Shown: positions 50,757-60,431, counted from the stretch's first letter. The stretch: 64,000 nucleotides of DNA from SIG78 sp045635745 (GCA_045635745.1 JAZTWG010000042.1:62001-126000); one strand, 5' to 3'. The notes: generated by a model not told the origin, from the sequence alone. A program made the numbers and translations.

Positions 50757-52058
50757 ATGCAGACTTTTGCTGATACTTTAACTCCACAGGAACGTAAGCG
50801 TGCACGCATTTACGCATATTTTGCCTGTTATTCCGGCTGTATCTCCGAAGTTATGCTCGACAGCAGTGCTATAATCATTCTTTATATAGGCATGCTCGGC
50901 GGCAGCAATATGCTGATAATGCTTTCCACGAGCTTTTCCGGTATACTGGGTATGCTGCTGATGCTGCCGGGAGCTTTTATAGTTTCCCGTATCGGCATGA
51001 AAAAAGCTGTCGGTATAGCATGCACAATCGGCTGCTGCGGTTTTCTTGTAATGGCATTGGCTCCATTGTTCGGACAGTTGCAGACAATAGTGGTCATTAC
51101 CGGCTGTTTGATTTACTGTTCTCAACGCAGTTTGTACTGCGCAGCGTGGTATCCGATGCTGGATGCATTTTTGCGTCCGCAGGATCGCGGACGCTTTTTC
51201 GGCACCATGCGTTACAGTTACATGATTGTTTCGGGCGTTATTTTTTATCTGCTGGGAAAATTCATGGGCAAGAACCCGCCGTTAGTCCTTATGCAGACGA
51301 TTATTGCAGTCACTGGTTTTCTGGTACTCGGCAGATGGTACTGCATGGCACACTTTCCGGAGAATCCGGCAGAACAGAAATCCAGACTCAATATCAAACA
51401 TGCATTGGGTATCTGCCTGCGCAACGGACCGCTGGTCAATTATTCGGTTTACGCATGTTTGCTTTCCATGGCATACACCTCGCTGGTGCCGCTGACTTTG
51501 GTTTACCTGAAAAGCTATGTGCAGCTGCCGCCAGGTCAGGTGCAGATATTTTCCACGATCGGTATTGCCGGCAGTATTACCGGATTTTTCTTTTACGGCA
51601 AACTGTTTGAAAAGTTCAAGATCAAATATCTTGAGATCGCAGTACATTGCATCTTTCTGGCGGCTGCCCTGCTTTTATTTTTTATCAATAAGAACACTCC
51701 GGGCTTTATCTGGTATATCGGTATTATATATTTCATGGCAGCCTATGCGGCAAGTACCTTTTTGTGCAATAATTCAACCGAACTGCTGGCGCTGGCCCGT
51801 CCGGGCAACAAAGCCATGGCTATGGCTTTTCAGCAGACCTTCATGAATACTGGTGTATCAATAGGCAGAACCGGAACTTCGCTGATATTGGGCAGTCATT
51901 TACTCGCAAGCCAATGGCAATGGGGGAGTATGACATTTTCCAGTTATCAAACGCTTTTTCTGTTTTATGCTGTTATCGCAGCGGTAATACTCATACTGCT
52001 GCCTACATTGCCGGCAATTTCGCCCAAGCATCGCGATTACTACCAGCCGCTTCATTAA
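50757..52058 (+). CDS. Major facilitator superfamily transporter
   Basis: 433 residues with about twelve membrane helices in two sets of six. A short soluble N-terminus (TPQERKRARIYAYF) precedes helix 1. The loop VSRIGMKKAVGIA between helices 2 and 3 is the MFS motif A equivalent (GxxxDRxGRR degenerate to SRIGMKK). DRGRFFGTMRYSYM between helices 4 and 5 is also typical. Substrate is not predictable; the closest feel is of sugar/nucleoside-like uncharacterised carriers. It starts 57 bases after tRNA-Thr, with no clear promoter of its own. Confidence 0.85.
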   Translation: MQTFADTLTPQERKRARIYAYFACYSGCISEVMLDSSAIIILYIGMLGGSNMLIMLSTSFSGILGMLLMLPGAFIVSRIGMKKAVGIACTIGCCGFLVMALAPLFGQLQTIVVITGCLIYCSQRSLYCAAWYPMLDAFLRPQDRGRFFGTMRYSYMIVSGVIFYLLGKFMGKNPPLVLMQTIIAVTGFLVLGRWYCMAHFPENPAEQKSRLNIKHALGICLRNGPLVNYSVYACLLSMAYTSLVPLTLVYLKSYVQLPPGQVQIFSTIGIAGSITGFFFYGKLFEKFKIKYLEIAVHCIFLAAALLLFFINKNTPGFIWYIGIIYFMAAYAASTFLCNNSTELLALARPGNKAMAMAFQQTFMNTGVSIGRTGTSLILGSHLLASQWQWGSMTFSSYQTLFLFYAVIAAVILILLPTLPAISPKHRDYYQPLH

Positions 52059-52143
52059 AACAAAGTACTTTATATACCTTTGCTGACAAACACTTGCTAT
52101 TTTTTATTTACTGTAAAAATGCAAAAGTTTCTGTTTGCAGAAT

Positions 52144-52171
52144 TTGTAAAAACACAAAAAACTGCTATATT
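52144..52171 (+). promoter_or_regulatory. Promoter of the secretin pair
   Basis: TTGTAA at 52144-52149 and TATATT at 52166-52171 with a 16-base spacer, the same hexamers as the tyrS promoter; start codon 85 bases later. Confidence 0.6.
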
Positions 52172-52255
52172 TTTTTTGTCTAACCATATCTCAACGGGAT
52201 GGGATATGAAATCGCCTTCAGGACAAAAAAGTCCAACTTTCAAGGAGAATTCAAT

Positions 52256-53635
52256 ATGAATCCATGGATTCAGAGAAGCTGCGCAGCTTTATTGGCTGTC
52301 GGAGCTGTCACGCTGCCGCTGGCAGTGCAAGCTGGTGATAAAACTCAAAAGATCACCTTTGTAGAAGACGATGCTCAAAAATTTATGGCATCAAAAGTCT
52401 ATGTACTCAAACACACCAAAGCTGCGGATATAGCACCTTTCATCCGCAATGCGGTGGTCCGTTACGCACCGGAGTCTACGGTTTCTTCTGTGGAAGATTC
52501 CGCACGCAACCGCCAGATACTGATAGTATCCACCGGGGTAAACTATATGGGGCATCTTGATAAACTGGTAGCGGCATTGGATCGCGATGCCAAGTTTGAT
52601 AAATACTCCAATATTTCCGGTACCGGTATTGCCATGGGCTTTTACCAGCCGACCTATCGTGCAACGTCCAGTATGGCCGATGTGATCACCGCCGGCGAAG
52701 TGTTCAGCGGCTATGCCGACAGCGCCTTCAAGCTGGATAAACAGCGCAATATGTTCTATTTCAAAGACACACCCGCAACAGTTGCTGATATCAAAACCAA
52801 GCTTTCCTGGCTGGATAAACCGGTACCCCAGAGCCGGGTTGAATTGACTATCTATGAAGTGCGCGACAGCGATCTGCAGGATGTCGGCATCGATTATCTG
52901 GCTTGGAAAAATGGTCCCGGCTTGAATCTTTTCAGCGCCGGTTATCAGGCGTTGAATGTCCGCGCTGCCGAACAGGTGCTGGAATTTGTTGCCGAACGCG
53001 GTCTGGATCTGGCTGGTACTGCCACTTACGGCTTCGGCGGATTCTACACAGCTCCTGCATTTGATTTCAGCTTTATCCGCATGCTTCAGCAGAATGGAAA
53101 AGCTACTGTCAGTAATACTGCCAGTATTGTTTTGAGCAACAGCGATGCCAACGATGCCCCTGCCCGGGTGACTTTTGCGCCGCAGTATCAGAGTGTCATC
53201 AAAAACGAAGATCACGCCACGCGCATCGGCATGAGCCCGGATGCGCTGCTCTACGCGGACTTCAGCAAGCCGGTGATTACCGCCGGCAAAGACGGCAAGG
53301 TGAATTTCTCCTGTTTGATCACCAGCAGCAACGCTGTGGAACGCAACAATATGGGGGCGGAAATCACTGAATGCGAAAATATTTTTACTTCGGTAACGCT
53401 GCCTTACAACGAAGAGCGTATCATTGCAGTGTGGAACCGCACCAGCGAAGTGGAACAGACTATCGGCGTGCCGTTCCTTTGTGAATTGCCGATTCTCAAA
53501 TACATCTTCGGTACCACCACCAAAAATACTGAAATTACGCGCTGTATCGTTACTGCCCGCGCCGTGCCAGTTGTTTACAACGAAACACTTGCGCCCGGAG
53601 CACTGGCTGAATTCGATTCGATCTGCAAAAAATAA
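52256..53635 (+). CDS. Secretin-like (type II/III secretion family) exported protein, first of pair
   Basis: 459 residues from the ATG that follows AAGGAG; an in-frame ATG at 52199 is unlikely. Residues 1-29 form a signal peptide ending in VQA. The 60-190 region looks like two N-domain repeats (YVLKHTKAADIAPFIRNAVVRYAP, MFYFKDTPATVADIKTKLSWLDKP). The secretin-type core starts at RVELTIYEVRDSDLQDVGIDYLAWKNGPGLNLFSAG and closes with VPFLCELPILKYIFGTTTKNTEITRCIVTARAVPV, the usual secretin end. No S-domain or TonB motif is seen. It is 21 bases before a second, related gene. Confidence 0.8.
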   Translation: MNPWIQRSCAALLAVGAVTLPLAVQAGDKTQKITFVEDDAQKFMASKVYVLKHTKAADIAPFIRNAVVRYAPESTVSSVEDSARNRQILIVSTGVNYMGHLDKLVAALDRDAKFDKYSNISGTGIAMGFYQPTYRATSSMADVITAGEVFSGYADSAFKLDKQRNMFYFKDTPATVADIKTKLSWLDKPVPQSRVELTIYEVRDSDLQDVGIDYLAWKNGPGLNLFSAGYQALNVRAAEQVLEFVAERGLDLAGTATYGFGGFYTAPAFDFSFIRMLQQNGKATVSNTASIVLSNSDANDAPARVTFAPQYQSVIKNEDHATRIGMSPDALLYADFSKPVITAGKDGKVNFSCLITSSNAVERNNMGAEITECENIFTSVTLPYNEERIIAVWNRTSEVEQTIGVPFLCELPILKYIFGTTTKNTEITRCIVTARAVPVVYNETLAPGALAEFDSICKK

Positions 53636-53656
53636 ACCTGAAGGCATTGAAATATC

Positions 53657-55477
53657 ATGAAAAATTATACAGTTTTAGCTTGCGCTGCAAGTATCTTTGC
53701 CGGTGTATCAGCTTTTGCCGGCGGCCCCAATGCCGCATACGCGCCCAGTGCTATCGATGCCCGGCTTAATGTAACGGTAAAGGACGGCACCGAGGTTGTG
53801 CATTTTGTGCGCGACGATGCCACGCCCAATGTTATCACCAAAGCTTACGAAATCAAACATGTCGATCCCTATGAACTGCGCAACTATCTGCGCGGCATAG
53901 TGCAGACCCGCCGAGTCAATACAAAACTGACCAACGTGGAAGCAATTAAATATACCGACGGCACTGCGCTGGTGCTGATTTCGGCTGAAGATTACCGTTT
54001 CAACGATACCCCCACAGCACAGGGGTTTGACAGTATTGTCAAAGAGTTGGATAAGCCCAAACTGGTTGCCAGTTCCGGCCGCAAAACCTATGTTTATTCA
54101 CCCAAATACCGCTCTTCAGCAGAAATCCAGCACTTGGTCAATCAGGTCGGTATTTTCGGTTACACGCCCGATATTGATCCGCAAACCGGTATGCCGGATA
54201 TGGGTAACATGGGGGCTACTGATGTAACGATCAATGATCAGGGGTTGAATCTGATTTTCTTCAATACAGCACCATTTTCGCGCAAGAGCATTATGGAAGC
54301 TTTGGCTGAATACGACCAGCCCTACCCCGAGATCCGTGCCAAGGTGACAGTTTACGAACTGAATGCGGAAAATGACACTAAATTGGGTTTTGACTTTCAG
54401 GCATGGAAAAACAACGACGGCATAGACCTCTTCAGTGCCGGCGGAAGATTCTCGCAGAACTACAGCAATCCGACCGTTTCGCTGGCTTCCGGCGGTAAAT
54501 GGAACGATGCAACGTATTTTAACTTCAACCCCAAATGGAACACCAAATATCTGGATTTTCTTACCAGCAAAGGCAAGGCCAAAGTTGTGCAGACCAGCGA
54601 ACTGACTCTGCGTAACAATGAAACCGGCTGCATTGCCAAAAAGACCCAGATATTCCTGGCCCGTCATTCTAAAGATGCGAATGATCTGCTTGCTGATCTT
54701 CCGGTATACGATTATGAATATGCCGCGCTGCCCGCTGGCATAGATACGGTTGGTACTGATTGGCACAACAATGCAGTGAATACCGGTTCTGCCGATGCAA
54801 TTGTGATCATCAGAATCGGCAAAGGCAAGGATTGCAAATACTATGCAATCACGCAGTCTGCTGCAGGTTCTGAATTTACAGATGCCAATGGCAATAATCT
54901 GGGCCGTAAAGTCAGTCTCCGGAGCCTTTCGAATGAAGTTTGGAATATGATCAATGGCGGTTATCCGTTTGTCAACCGTCTGCTGGGAACTCCGGCGGCT
55001 CAAAAGACCAACATCGAACCCGCCGGGGAAGATGCTTTCGGTTTTGAGCTCACAATGACGCCTTCGATCAACACCAAAGCCACCATGCTGAAGATCAATA
55101 TCAAGAATTCCTCGCTGATCGGTTACACTTCTGACGGCGCTCCGCGCATTGCCAAAGATACCGAAATCAAGAATGAATTCATGATTTCCAACGAAGGGAC
55201 TAAACTTGTAATCGGCGGCTTGGAAAAACGCAATGTCATGCGTGTTTCCGGCGGAGTGCCGATTCTGAAAGATCTGCCGCTTATCGGCTGGCTTTTTTCC
55301 ACTGAAACAGAAGCTACCAAGCGTTCGCAGCTCGTAGTTGTCGCCGAAGTCATGCCAGTGAACAAGGCAGATAATTACAAGGAAACCATCGATCAAGCCC
55401 AAAAGTCACTTGCCAGAGCTGGCGAAAGCAATACTTTCGGTTATCGCCAGTTTTTGATTGACGGTGACCGCAAGTAA
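53657..55477 (+). CDS. Secretin-like (type II/III secretion family) exported protein, second of pair
   Basis: 606 residues. Signal peptide 1-21 (ends AFA). N-domain repeats occur near 65-150 (YEIKHVDPYELRNYLRGIVQTRR) and 160-225. The core has VTVYELNAENDTKLGFDFQAWKNNDGIDLFSAGG, which shares AWKN-x2-G-x2-LFSAG with the preceding protein, and ends VSGGVPILKDLPLIGWLFSTETEATKRSQLVVVAEVMPV. A 100-residue insert near 340-440 is unique to this copy. Outer-membrane multimer formation is expected from the family. Both genes probably come from duplication. Confidence 0.82.
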   Translation: MKNYTVLACAASIFAGVSAFAGGPNAAYAPSAIDARLNVTVKDGTEVVHFVRDDATPNVITKAYEIKHVDPYELRNYLRGIVQTRRVNTKLTNVEAIKYTDGTALVLISAEDYRFNDTPTAQGFDSIVKELDKPKLVASSGRKTYVYSPKYRSSAEIQHLVNQVGIFGYTPDIDPQTGMPDMGNMGATDVTINDQGLNLIFFNTAPFSRKSIMEALAEYDQPYPEIRAKVTVYELNAENDTKLGFDFQAWKNNDGIDLFSAGGRFSQNYSNPTVSLASGGKWNDATYFNFNPKWNTKYLDFLTSKGKAKVVQTSELTLRNNETGCIAKKTQIFLARHSKDANDLLADLPVYDYEYAALPAGIDTVGTDWHNNAVNTGSADAIVIIRIGKGKDCKYYAITQSAAGSEFTDANGNNLGRKVSLRSLSNEVWNMINGGYPFVNRLLGTPAAQKTNIEPAGEDAFGFELTMTPSINTKATMLKINIKNSSLIGYTSDGAPRIAKDTEIKNEFMISNEGTKLVIGGLEKRNVMRVSGGVPILKDLPLIGWLFSTETEATKRSQLVVVAEVMPVNKADNYKETIDQAQKSLARAGESNTFGYRQFLIDGDRK

Positions 55478-55493
55478 GTATCTTGCATCACTC

Positions 55494-55537
55494 CAAGCTG
55501 TTGCAGAGTTTGATATTCTGCAGCAGCTTTTTTTATT
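55494..55537 (+). terminator. Intrinsic terminator of the secretin pair
   Basis: AAGCTGTTGCAG and CTGCAGCAGCTT pair (one mismatch) with an A/T-rich loop, then TTTTTATTT. Confidence 0.85.
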
Positions 55538-55840
55538 TCAGGCACCCCCACCGGAAGGCAGGTTTGAAAATAATCAGCGCAGGGAATACAGCTGCACATA
55601 AAAACTTTTGATATATCGAAGAAATGATAGCCAATGGAATAATTGGGATTTGTTGCGATAACACTCAAACTGCATTAAAGAAAAACGGCAGGTAACCAGT
55701 GAATATTTGTGTAACTCCATGCAGTTATTTGGATACCGGTATAGTGGGGTGGTGCGAAATCTTTTGCCAATTCAGCCAATACCTCAAATATTCTTACGTT
55801 GTTATCTGCAGCAGCGGGCTATTGCAATGGACCGGAAAAC
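55538..55840. other. Intergenic stretch with no supported gene
   Basis: Only short open frames are seen. One from a GTG at 55699 encodes about 50 residues with several Cys and Trp (CVTPCSYLDTG, GWCEIFCQF) and has AGGT ten bases upstream, but nothing else supports it. I find no promoter, repeat or RNA. Confidence 0.4.
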
Positions 55841-55887
55841 AAAAGAGCTGAAAAACGGCTTTGCTTCTTTGCCGGTTTTCAGCTCTT
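55841..55887 (-). terminator. Intrinsic terminator of the unknown exported-protein gene
   Basis: Minus-strand stem AAGAGCTGAAAACCGGC/GCCGTTTTTCAGCTCTT (one bulge) followed by TTGTTTT. Confidence 0.75.
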
Positions 55888-55904
55888 AAAGGCACTGCTG
55901 ATTA

Positions 55905-57173
55905 TTACGGGACAATAACGCTTTCTATCTTACAGCTCAAAGAGCTGTTGTCTTTGGGCGTTACAGAAAGTGTGATGGGATAAAAAGCAGACCGTTCAAA
56001 TATATCCGACGCCTGCCATACCTTGCCGCCAACCGCAAAAGGATGCATCGCTGCAAGTTCCACACGCTGTTCACTTTGGATGTTACCGCTGGCTTTGACG
56101 ACCTTGCCGATAAGCTCGCAATCCCCCACCGGTTTCAGCGGCACAAACTCCAAATGCACTTTGTTGCGCTTGTGTTCTGCTCCATATCCGACCACCCAGT
56201 TTTGCTTGACCATATCCACGCGTTCCAGACCTTTTACAGTGATAATACGGAAATTGATCGTCCTGGTTTCCCGGCGCTTCAGGTTTATAAGCCACGCCGG
56301 AACGGCTTCGGCCAGCATATCATCCCAGCCGACTTCCCAGTACTGCATATCCTTTTTGCCATTTTCCATGGCAACATCCCAGATAAGATTGGTTTTACCG
56401 GGTAAGCCGATAAAACTGAAAAAATCCGGAACCGTCAATTCAGGCGTGTTAAACGGGATACGTTCCCGAGAGGCAAATTCAATAAAATCAGCCTTTTGTG
56501 CTACTTTGCGCCACCAGAAACTGCCAGGCTCCGAATCGGTAAGTTTTTCTTTATATCCATAATAAAAATCACGGGGCTTGCCGCCGATAAAACCGCTGTA
56601 CTTCCGCGGCATAACAAAGTTCAAATCCCGATTACGCAAAAAAGAAAATACCGGATGAAACTCCACCTGACAATCATTGCGGCTTAAATTGGTAAATTTT
56701 GCTTCTATAAAGACTTCGGCCTTATCAGGAGAAAATTTTGCTGTAATAACAGAGTGTATTTTATTGCTGCCGCGCTGCCAGTAACGGGAGTATTCAACTC
56801 CATTTACCTGCAGTGCATCTTTAAGTTCCCAACGCTCCTTTCCGACCAGATACTCGCGGCGGCGTCCAACGGTCCAGCAGCGCAAATTGGGCTTGAAAAA
56901 CATTCTTATTTTGGCATTGTTTTCGTTGAATGTCGGCATATCAGCCGTATCCACCAGCGGCAGATTACGGTTGAATTCTTCATATTTGATCGAAGAACGG
57001 TGGGCTGATGGGTTCAAAAAAGCAATAACCGCATATTTATTGGCACACCGGATACCGATTTTAACGCCAGGATCTTTTTCGCTGTAAAGATCCGTTGTCT
57101 TTCCCAGAACATTTCCGCCGGAAATAAAAATTCCCAAGCCGATCAGAAAAACATTCAAATAACTGTTCAACAT
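55905..57173 (-). CDS. Exported hypothetical protein
   Basis: 422 residues from the ATG at 57173, which has GGGAGG five bases before it; an in-frame ATG at 57320 is less likely. Residues 1-24 form a signal peptide (SYLNVFLIGLGIFISGGNVLG). The rest is rich in beta strands and aromatic residues, with many Trp (FKPNLRCWTVGRRREYLVG, PGSFWWRKVAQKADF, YWEVGWDDML). It resembles an extracellular carbohydrate-binding or beta-sandwich protein, but I recognise no family. A terminator follows, so it is monocistronic. Confidence 0.65.
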   Translation of the reverse strand: MLNSYLNVFLIGLGIFISGGNVLGKTTDLYSEKDPGVKIGIRCANKYAVIAFLNPSAHRSSIKYEEFNRNLPLVDTADMPTFNENNAKIRMFFKPNLRCWTVGRRREYLVGKERWELKDALQVNGVEYSRYWQRGSNKIHSVITAKFSPDKAEVFIEAKFTNLSRNDCQVEFHPVFSFLRNRDLNFVMPRKYSGFIGGKPRDFYYGYKEKLTDSEPGSFWWRKVAQKADFIEFASRERIPFNTPELTVPDFFSFIGLPGKTNLIWDVAMENGKKDMQYWEVGWDDMLAEAVPAWLINLKRRETRTINFRIITVKGLERVDMVKQNWVVGYGAEHKRNKVHLEFVPLKPVGDCELIGKVVKASGNIQSEQRVELAAMHPFAVGGKVWQASDIFERSAFYPITLSVTPKDNSSLSCKIESVIVP

Positions 57174-57314
57174 CAAGACCTCCCTGTGATCATCCCTTTT
57201 TAATAAAGAACCACACTCAACACACTCAAAGAATAATATACACACAATCGCAATAAAAAGCAAAATTTTTCCTTTGCAAACCCCAATAATATGAAAGAAT
57301 GTATTTGCCGCAGG

Positions 57315-57343
57315 TTGCAATATCTTAATAATGAATGTATATT
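57315..57343 (+). promoter_or_regulatory. Promoter of the GltS-like/acyl-CoA synthetase operon
   Basis: TTGCAA at 57315-57320 and TATATT at 57338-57343 with a 17-base spacer, 41 bases before the start codon. Confidence 0.55.
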
Positions 57344-57383
57344 AAGGGAATTTATTTGTGATGTATAAAGAAAGGTTTTATCA

Positions 57384-58736
57384 ATGACTGCAATTGTAGT
57401 ATTCTGTATACTCTCTATGCTGTTGATTGCCGGCAAGATACTGCGATCGATTTTCAGTGTTTTTCAGAAATTGTATCTGCCCAGTTCGGTTATCGGCGGA
57501 CTGCTCGGGTTGCTGATCATATCACTCTTCAAGGATTATATCCCTGTTGAATGGATAAATGCAATGAAAAAGCTGCCCGGTTTTTTGATCAACGTGATCT
57601 TTGCAACCCTTTTTCTCGGAACAGCAACGCCCCGTTTCAAAGAAGTGTTCCGTATTGCGCTGCCGCAGCTTTGTCTCGGCCAGATCATTGCCTGGGGGCA
57701 GTATGTTATCGGTTTGGGGCTGGCGGGGTTTCTGCTGATCAAGTTCTTTAATGTGCCTCCGGCGTTCGGCAATTTGCTTGAAATCGGCTTTCAGGGAGGT
57801 CATGGTACAGTAGGCGGAATGGCAGAAAGTTTTGCATCATTCAACTGGAGCGAAGGTATCGCACTCGGGTACACAGTAGCCACCTGCGGCATGATCGTGG
57901 GGATCATTGCCGGTATGATATTGGTGAACTGGGCGTTGAAAAACGGCCATGTAAAATCGGTGCGGACCTTTAAAGAACGTAACAGAAACGAACGTATCGG
58001 AGTGTACACTTCTCAAGCACGCCCCACCGCCGGCATGCAGACAGTTTTCAGCGATTCGATAGATTCTCTTGCTTTTCATCTGGCATTTACCGGTCTGGCG
58101 ATCATGCTCGGATTTTTTGCGCTCCGAGGATTGCAAATGCTTGAAGTTGCAATCTTTCCTGATTGCAAGACCAGACTTTTTCAAGGGTTTCCGCTTTTCC
58201 CGCTCTGCATGATAGGCGGTGTTATTCTGCAGATATTTGCCCAGAAAAGCAAACTGGATATATTGATCGACCATCAGCAGATGAGTCGTATTTCCGGGGC
58301 TGCACTGGATTTTCTTGTTGTATCGGCAGTTGCTACGATTCAACTTTCTGTGGTTTTGAAAAACTATCTGCCGCTTCTTCTGATTATTATTGCCGGAACC
58401 GCGGCGGCCGTACTCTCCGTGATTTATATAGCGCCCAGACTCTTCAAAGAAGCTTGGTTTGAGCGGGCAATCGCCGATTTTGGTCAGGCTACCGGTGTAA
58501 CTGCTACCGGGTTAATGCTTTTGCGTACAGTCGATCCGGATAATAAAACTATTGCTGCTTCAAGTTTCGGTTACAAACAGCTGATCCATGAACCGATCAT
58601 GGGCGGCGGTCTGTGGACCGCGCTGGCTTTGCCGCTGGTGTTTACTATGGGTTGGCTGCCGGTGTGGATCTTCAGCTGTATTATGCTGGCGATCTGGGGT
58701 GTTGTTGCAGTAGTAATAGCTTACAAAAACCGATAA
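57384..58736 (+). CDS. Sodium/glutamate symporter-like (GltS family) carrier
   Basis: 450 residues, about eleven to twelve helices. The GltS family blocks are visible: LYLPSSVIGGLLGL near residue 30, EIGFQGGHGTVGGMAESF near 133 and its second-repeat counterpart ADFGQATGVTATGLMLLRTVDPDN near 370. Both GGHGT and GQATGVTATG are re-entrant loops that bind Na+ and substrate. The family takes up glutamate; this member may carry another dicarboxylate since it is co-transcribed with an acyl-CoA synthetase 23 bases downstream. Confidence 0.85.
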   Translation: MTAIVVFCILSMLLIAGKILRSIFSVFQKLYLPSSVIGGLLGLLIISLFKDYIPVEWINAMKKLPGFLINVIFATLFLGTATPRFKEVFRIALPQLCLGQIIAWGQYVIGLGLAGFLLIKFFNVPPAFGNLLEIGFQGGHGTVGGMAESFASFNWSEGIALGYTVATCGMIVGIIAGMILVNWALKNGHVKSVRTFKERNRNERIGVYTSQARPTAGMQTVFSDSIDSLAFHLAFTGLAIMLGFFALRGLQMLEVAIFPDCKTRLFQGFPLFPLCMIGGVILQIFAQKSKLDILIDHQQMSRISGAALDFLVVSAVATIQLSVVLKNYLPLLLIIIAGTAAAVLSVIYIAPRLFKEAWFERAIADFGQATGVTATGLMLLRTVDPDNKTIAASSFGYKQLIHEPIMGGGLWTALALPLVFTMGWLPVWIFSCIMLAIWGVVAVVIAYKNR

Positions 58737-58759
58737 ATACCAAACAGGAAATACAATCT

Positions 58760-60397
58760 ATGCTGATTACCGAAATACTCGAACGCAATGCCAAACTTTA
58801 CGGCAATGATACGGCTTTAGTGGAAATAAACCCGCAAGAGCTGGAAAAACGCCATACAACCTGGCGCGAATACTCGCTTATAGAAGCAAGTCCGGCCGAT
58901 TCTTTCCGCAGCGAAATGAGTTGGAACGAATTCGATAAAAAAGCCAACCGCATGGCCAATTTTCTGCTTTCGCGCAATATACGCAAAGGCAATAAAGTGG
59001 CCATACTGCTGATGAACTGTCTGGAATGGCTGCCGATTTATTTCGGTATTCTTAAAAGCGGCGCCATGGCGGTACCGCTCAACTTCCGCTATACGCCTGA
59101 AGAGATCAAGTATTGTCTGGAACTGGCTGATATTGATTGTCTCGTGTTCGGCCCGGCCTTTACCGGTCGTATCGAAGCTATCTGCGACCGGATCCCACGG
59201 GTAAAAACTCTGCTCTATACCGGCGAAGACTGTCCGAGTTTTGCTGAACCTTATTCACTGGCATCCTACTGCTCCAGCAAAGTTCCGGCAATAAATATTG
59301 AAGAAGATGATGAAGCGGCGATCTACTTTTCCAGCGGCACCACCGGTTTTCCCAAAGCTATTGTGCACTCGCACCGCAGTTTGATGCACGCATGTATCGT
59401 GGAACAGAAACATCACCACCAGACCCGTCAGGATAATTTTCTCTGCATACCGCCGTTGTACCATACCGGAGCAAAAATGCATTGGTTCGGCAGTTTTCTC
59501 GTTGGTGGAAAAGCGGTTCTGCTCAAAGGTATCAAGCCGGAGTGGATCATTCGTGCTGTATCCGAAGAACAATGTACCGTGGTATGGCTGCTGGTGCCGT
59601 GGGCACAGGATATACTCGACGCCATAGAGCGCGGAGATATCCGGCTGGAAGATTATCAGCTGGCCCAATGGCGGCTTATGCACATCGGGGCTCAGCCGGT
59701 ACCGCCGAGTCTGATCAAGCGCTGGAAGAGCATCTTTCCGCATCATGATTACGATACCAACTACGGGTTGAGCGAGTCCATCGGTCCCGGGGCGGTCCAT
59801 CTGGGGATCGAAAATATCGATCACGTTGGTGCCATCGGCAAAGCCGGTTACAACTGGCAGACCAAGATTGTCGATCCTGACCGCAATGAAGTAGCTCCCG
59901 GCGAAGTTGGCGAATTGGCAGTAAAAGGCGACGGTGTAATGTTGCGTTATTACAAAGATGAAAAGGCCACTGCCGAAGTGCTTTCCGAAGATGGTTGGCT
60001 TTTTACCGGTGATATGGCCAAGGAAGATAAAGACGGCTTCATCTATCTGGTTGACCGCAAAAAAGATGTTATTATCACCGGCGGCGAAAATCTTTATCCG
60101 GTACAGATCGAAGACTTTTTGCGTCGGCACAATGCGATCAAAGATGTGGCGGTCATCGGTTTGCCGGAACCCCGTCTGGGCGAAATCGCGGCGGCGATCA
60201 TTGAAGTCAAACCGGATATGACTCTTACTGAAAACGAAGTTAATGATTTCTGTCTGGATCTGCCGCGTTATCAGCGTCCGCGCAAGATCATTTTTGCCGA
60301 AGTGCCGCGCAATCCCACCGGCAAGATCGAAAAGCCGGTTCTCCGCAAAAAATACGGAGCATCGTTGCTGGTTGCCCAACAGAATGAAATAAATTAA
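58760..60397 (+). CDS. AMP-binding acyl-CoA synthetase
   Basis: 545 residues. The P-loop motif is YFSSGTTGFPKAIVHSHRS near residue 190. NYGLSESIGPGAVHL near 340, LFTGDMAKEDKDGFIYLVDRKKDVIITGGENLYP near 420 and PTGKIEK with the catalytic Lys near the end complete the ANL fold. It activates a carboxylic acid to acyl-AMP then acyl-CoA. The AMP-forming family covers acetate to long-chain acids; substrate is not clear. The start at 58760 is preceded by AGGAAA; an upstream in-frame ATG lies in the symporter gene. It may act on the acid brought in by the adjacent symporter. Confidence 0.9.
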   Translation: MLITEILERNAKLYGNDTALVEINPQELEKRHTTWREYSLIEASPADSFRSEMSWNEFDKKANRMANFLLSRNIRKGNKVAILLMNCLEWLPIYFGILKSGAMAVPLNFRYTPEEIKYCLELADIDCLVFGPAFTGRIEAICDRIPRVKTLLYTGEDCPSFAEPYSLASYCSSKVPAINIEEDDEAAIYFSSGTTGFPKAIVHSHRSLMHACIVEQKHHHQTRQDNFLCIPPLYHTGAKMHWFGSFLVGGKAVLLKGIKPEWIIRAVSEEQCTVVWLLVPWAQDILDAIERGDIRLEDYQLAQWRLMHIGAQPVPPSLIKRWKSIFPHHDYDTNYGLSESIGPGAVHLGIENIDHVGAIGKAGYNWQTKIVDPDRNEVAPGEVGELAVKGDGVMLRYYKDEKATAEVLSEDGWLFTGDMAKEDKDGFIYLVDRKKDVIITGGENLYPVQIEDFLRRHNAIKDVAVIGLPEPRLGEIAAAIIEVKPDMTLTENEVNDFCLDLPRYQRPRKIIFAEVPRNPTGKIEKPVLRKKYGASLLVAQQNEIN

Positions 60398-60431
60398 ACT
60401 TTGTGCAACTGCAGGCTGTTATTTCAAGCAA

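Noticed and set aside
55441..55668. Minus-strand open frame of 75 codons after the secretin pair
   Set aside because: It overlaps the secretin 3' end and the terminator stem and has no ribosome site or recognisable pattern.
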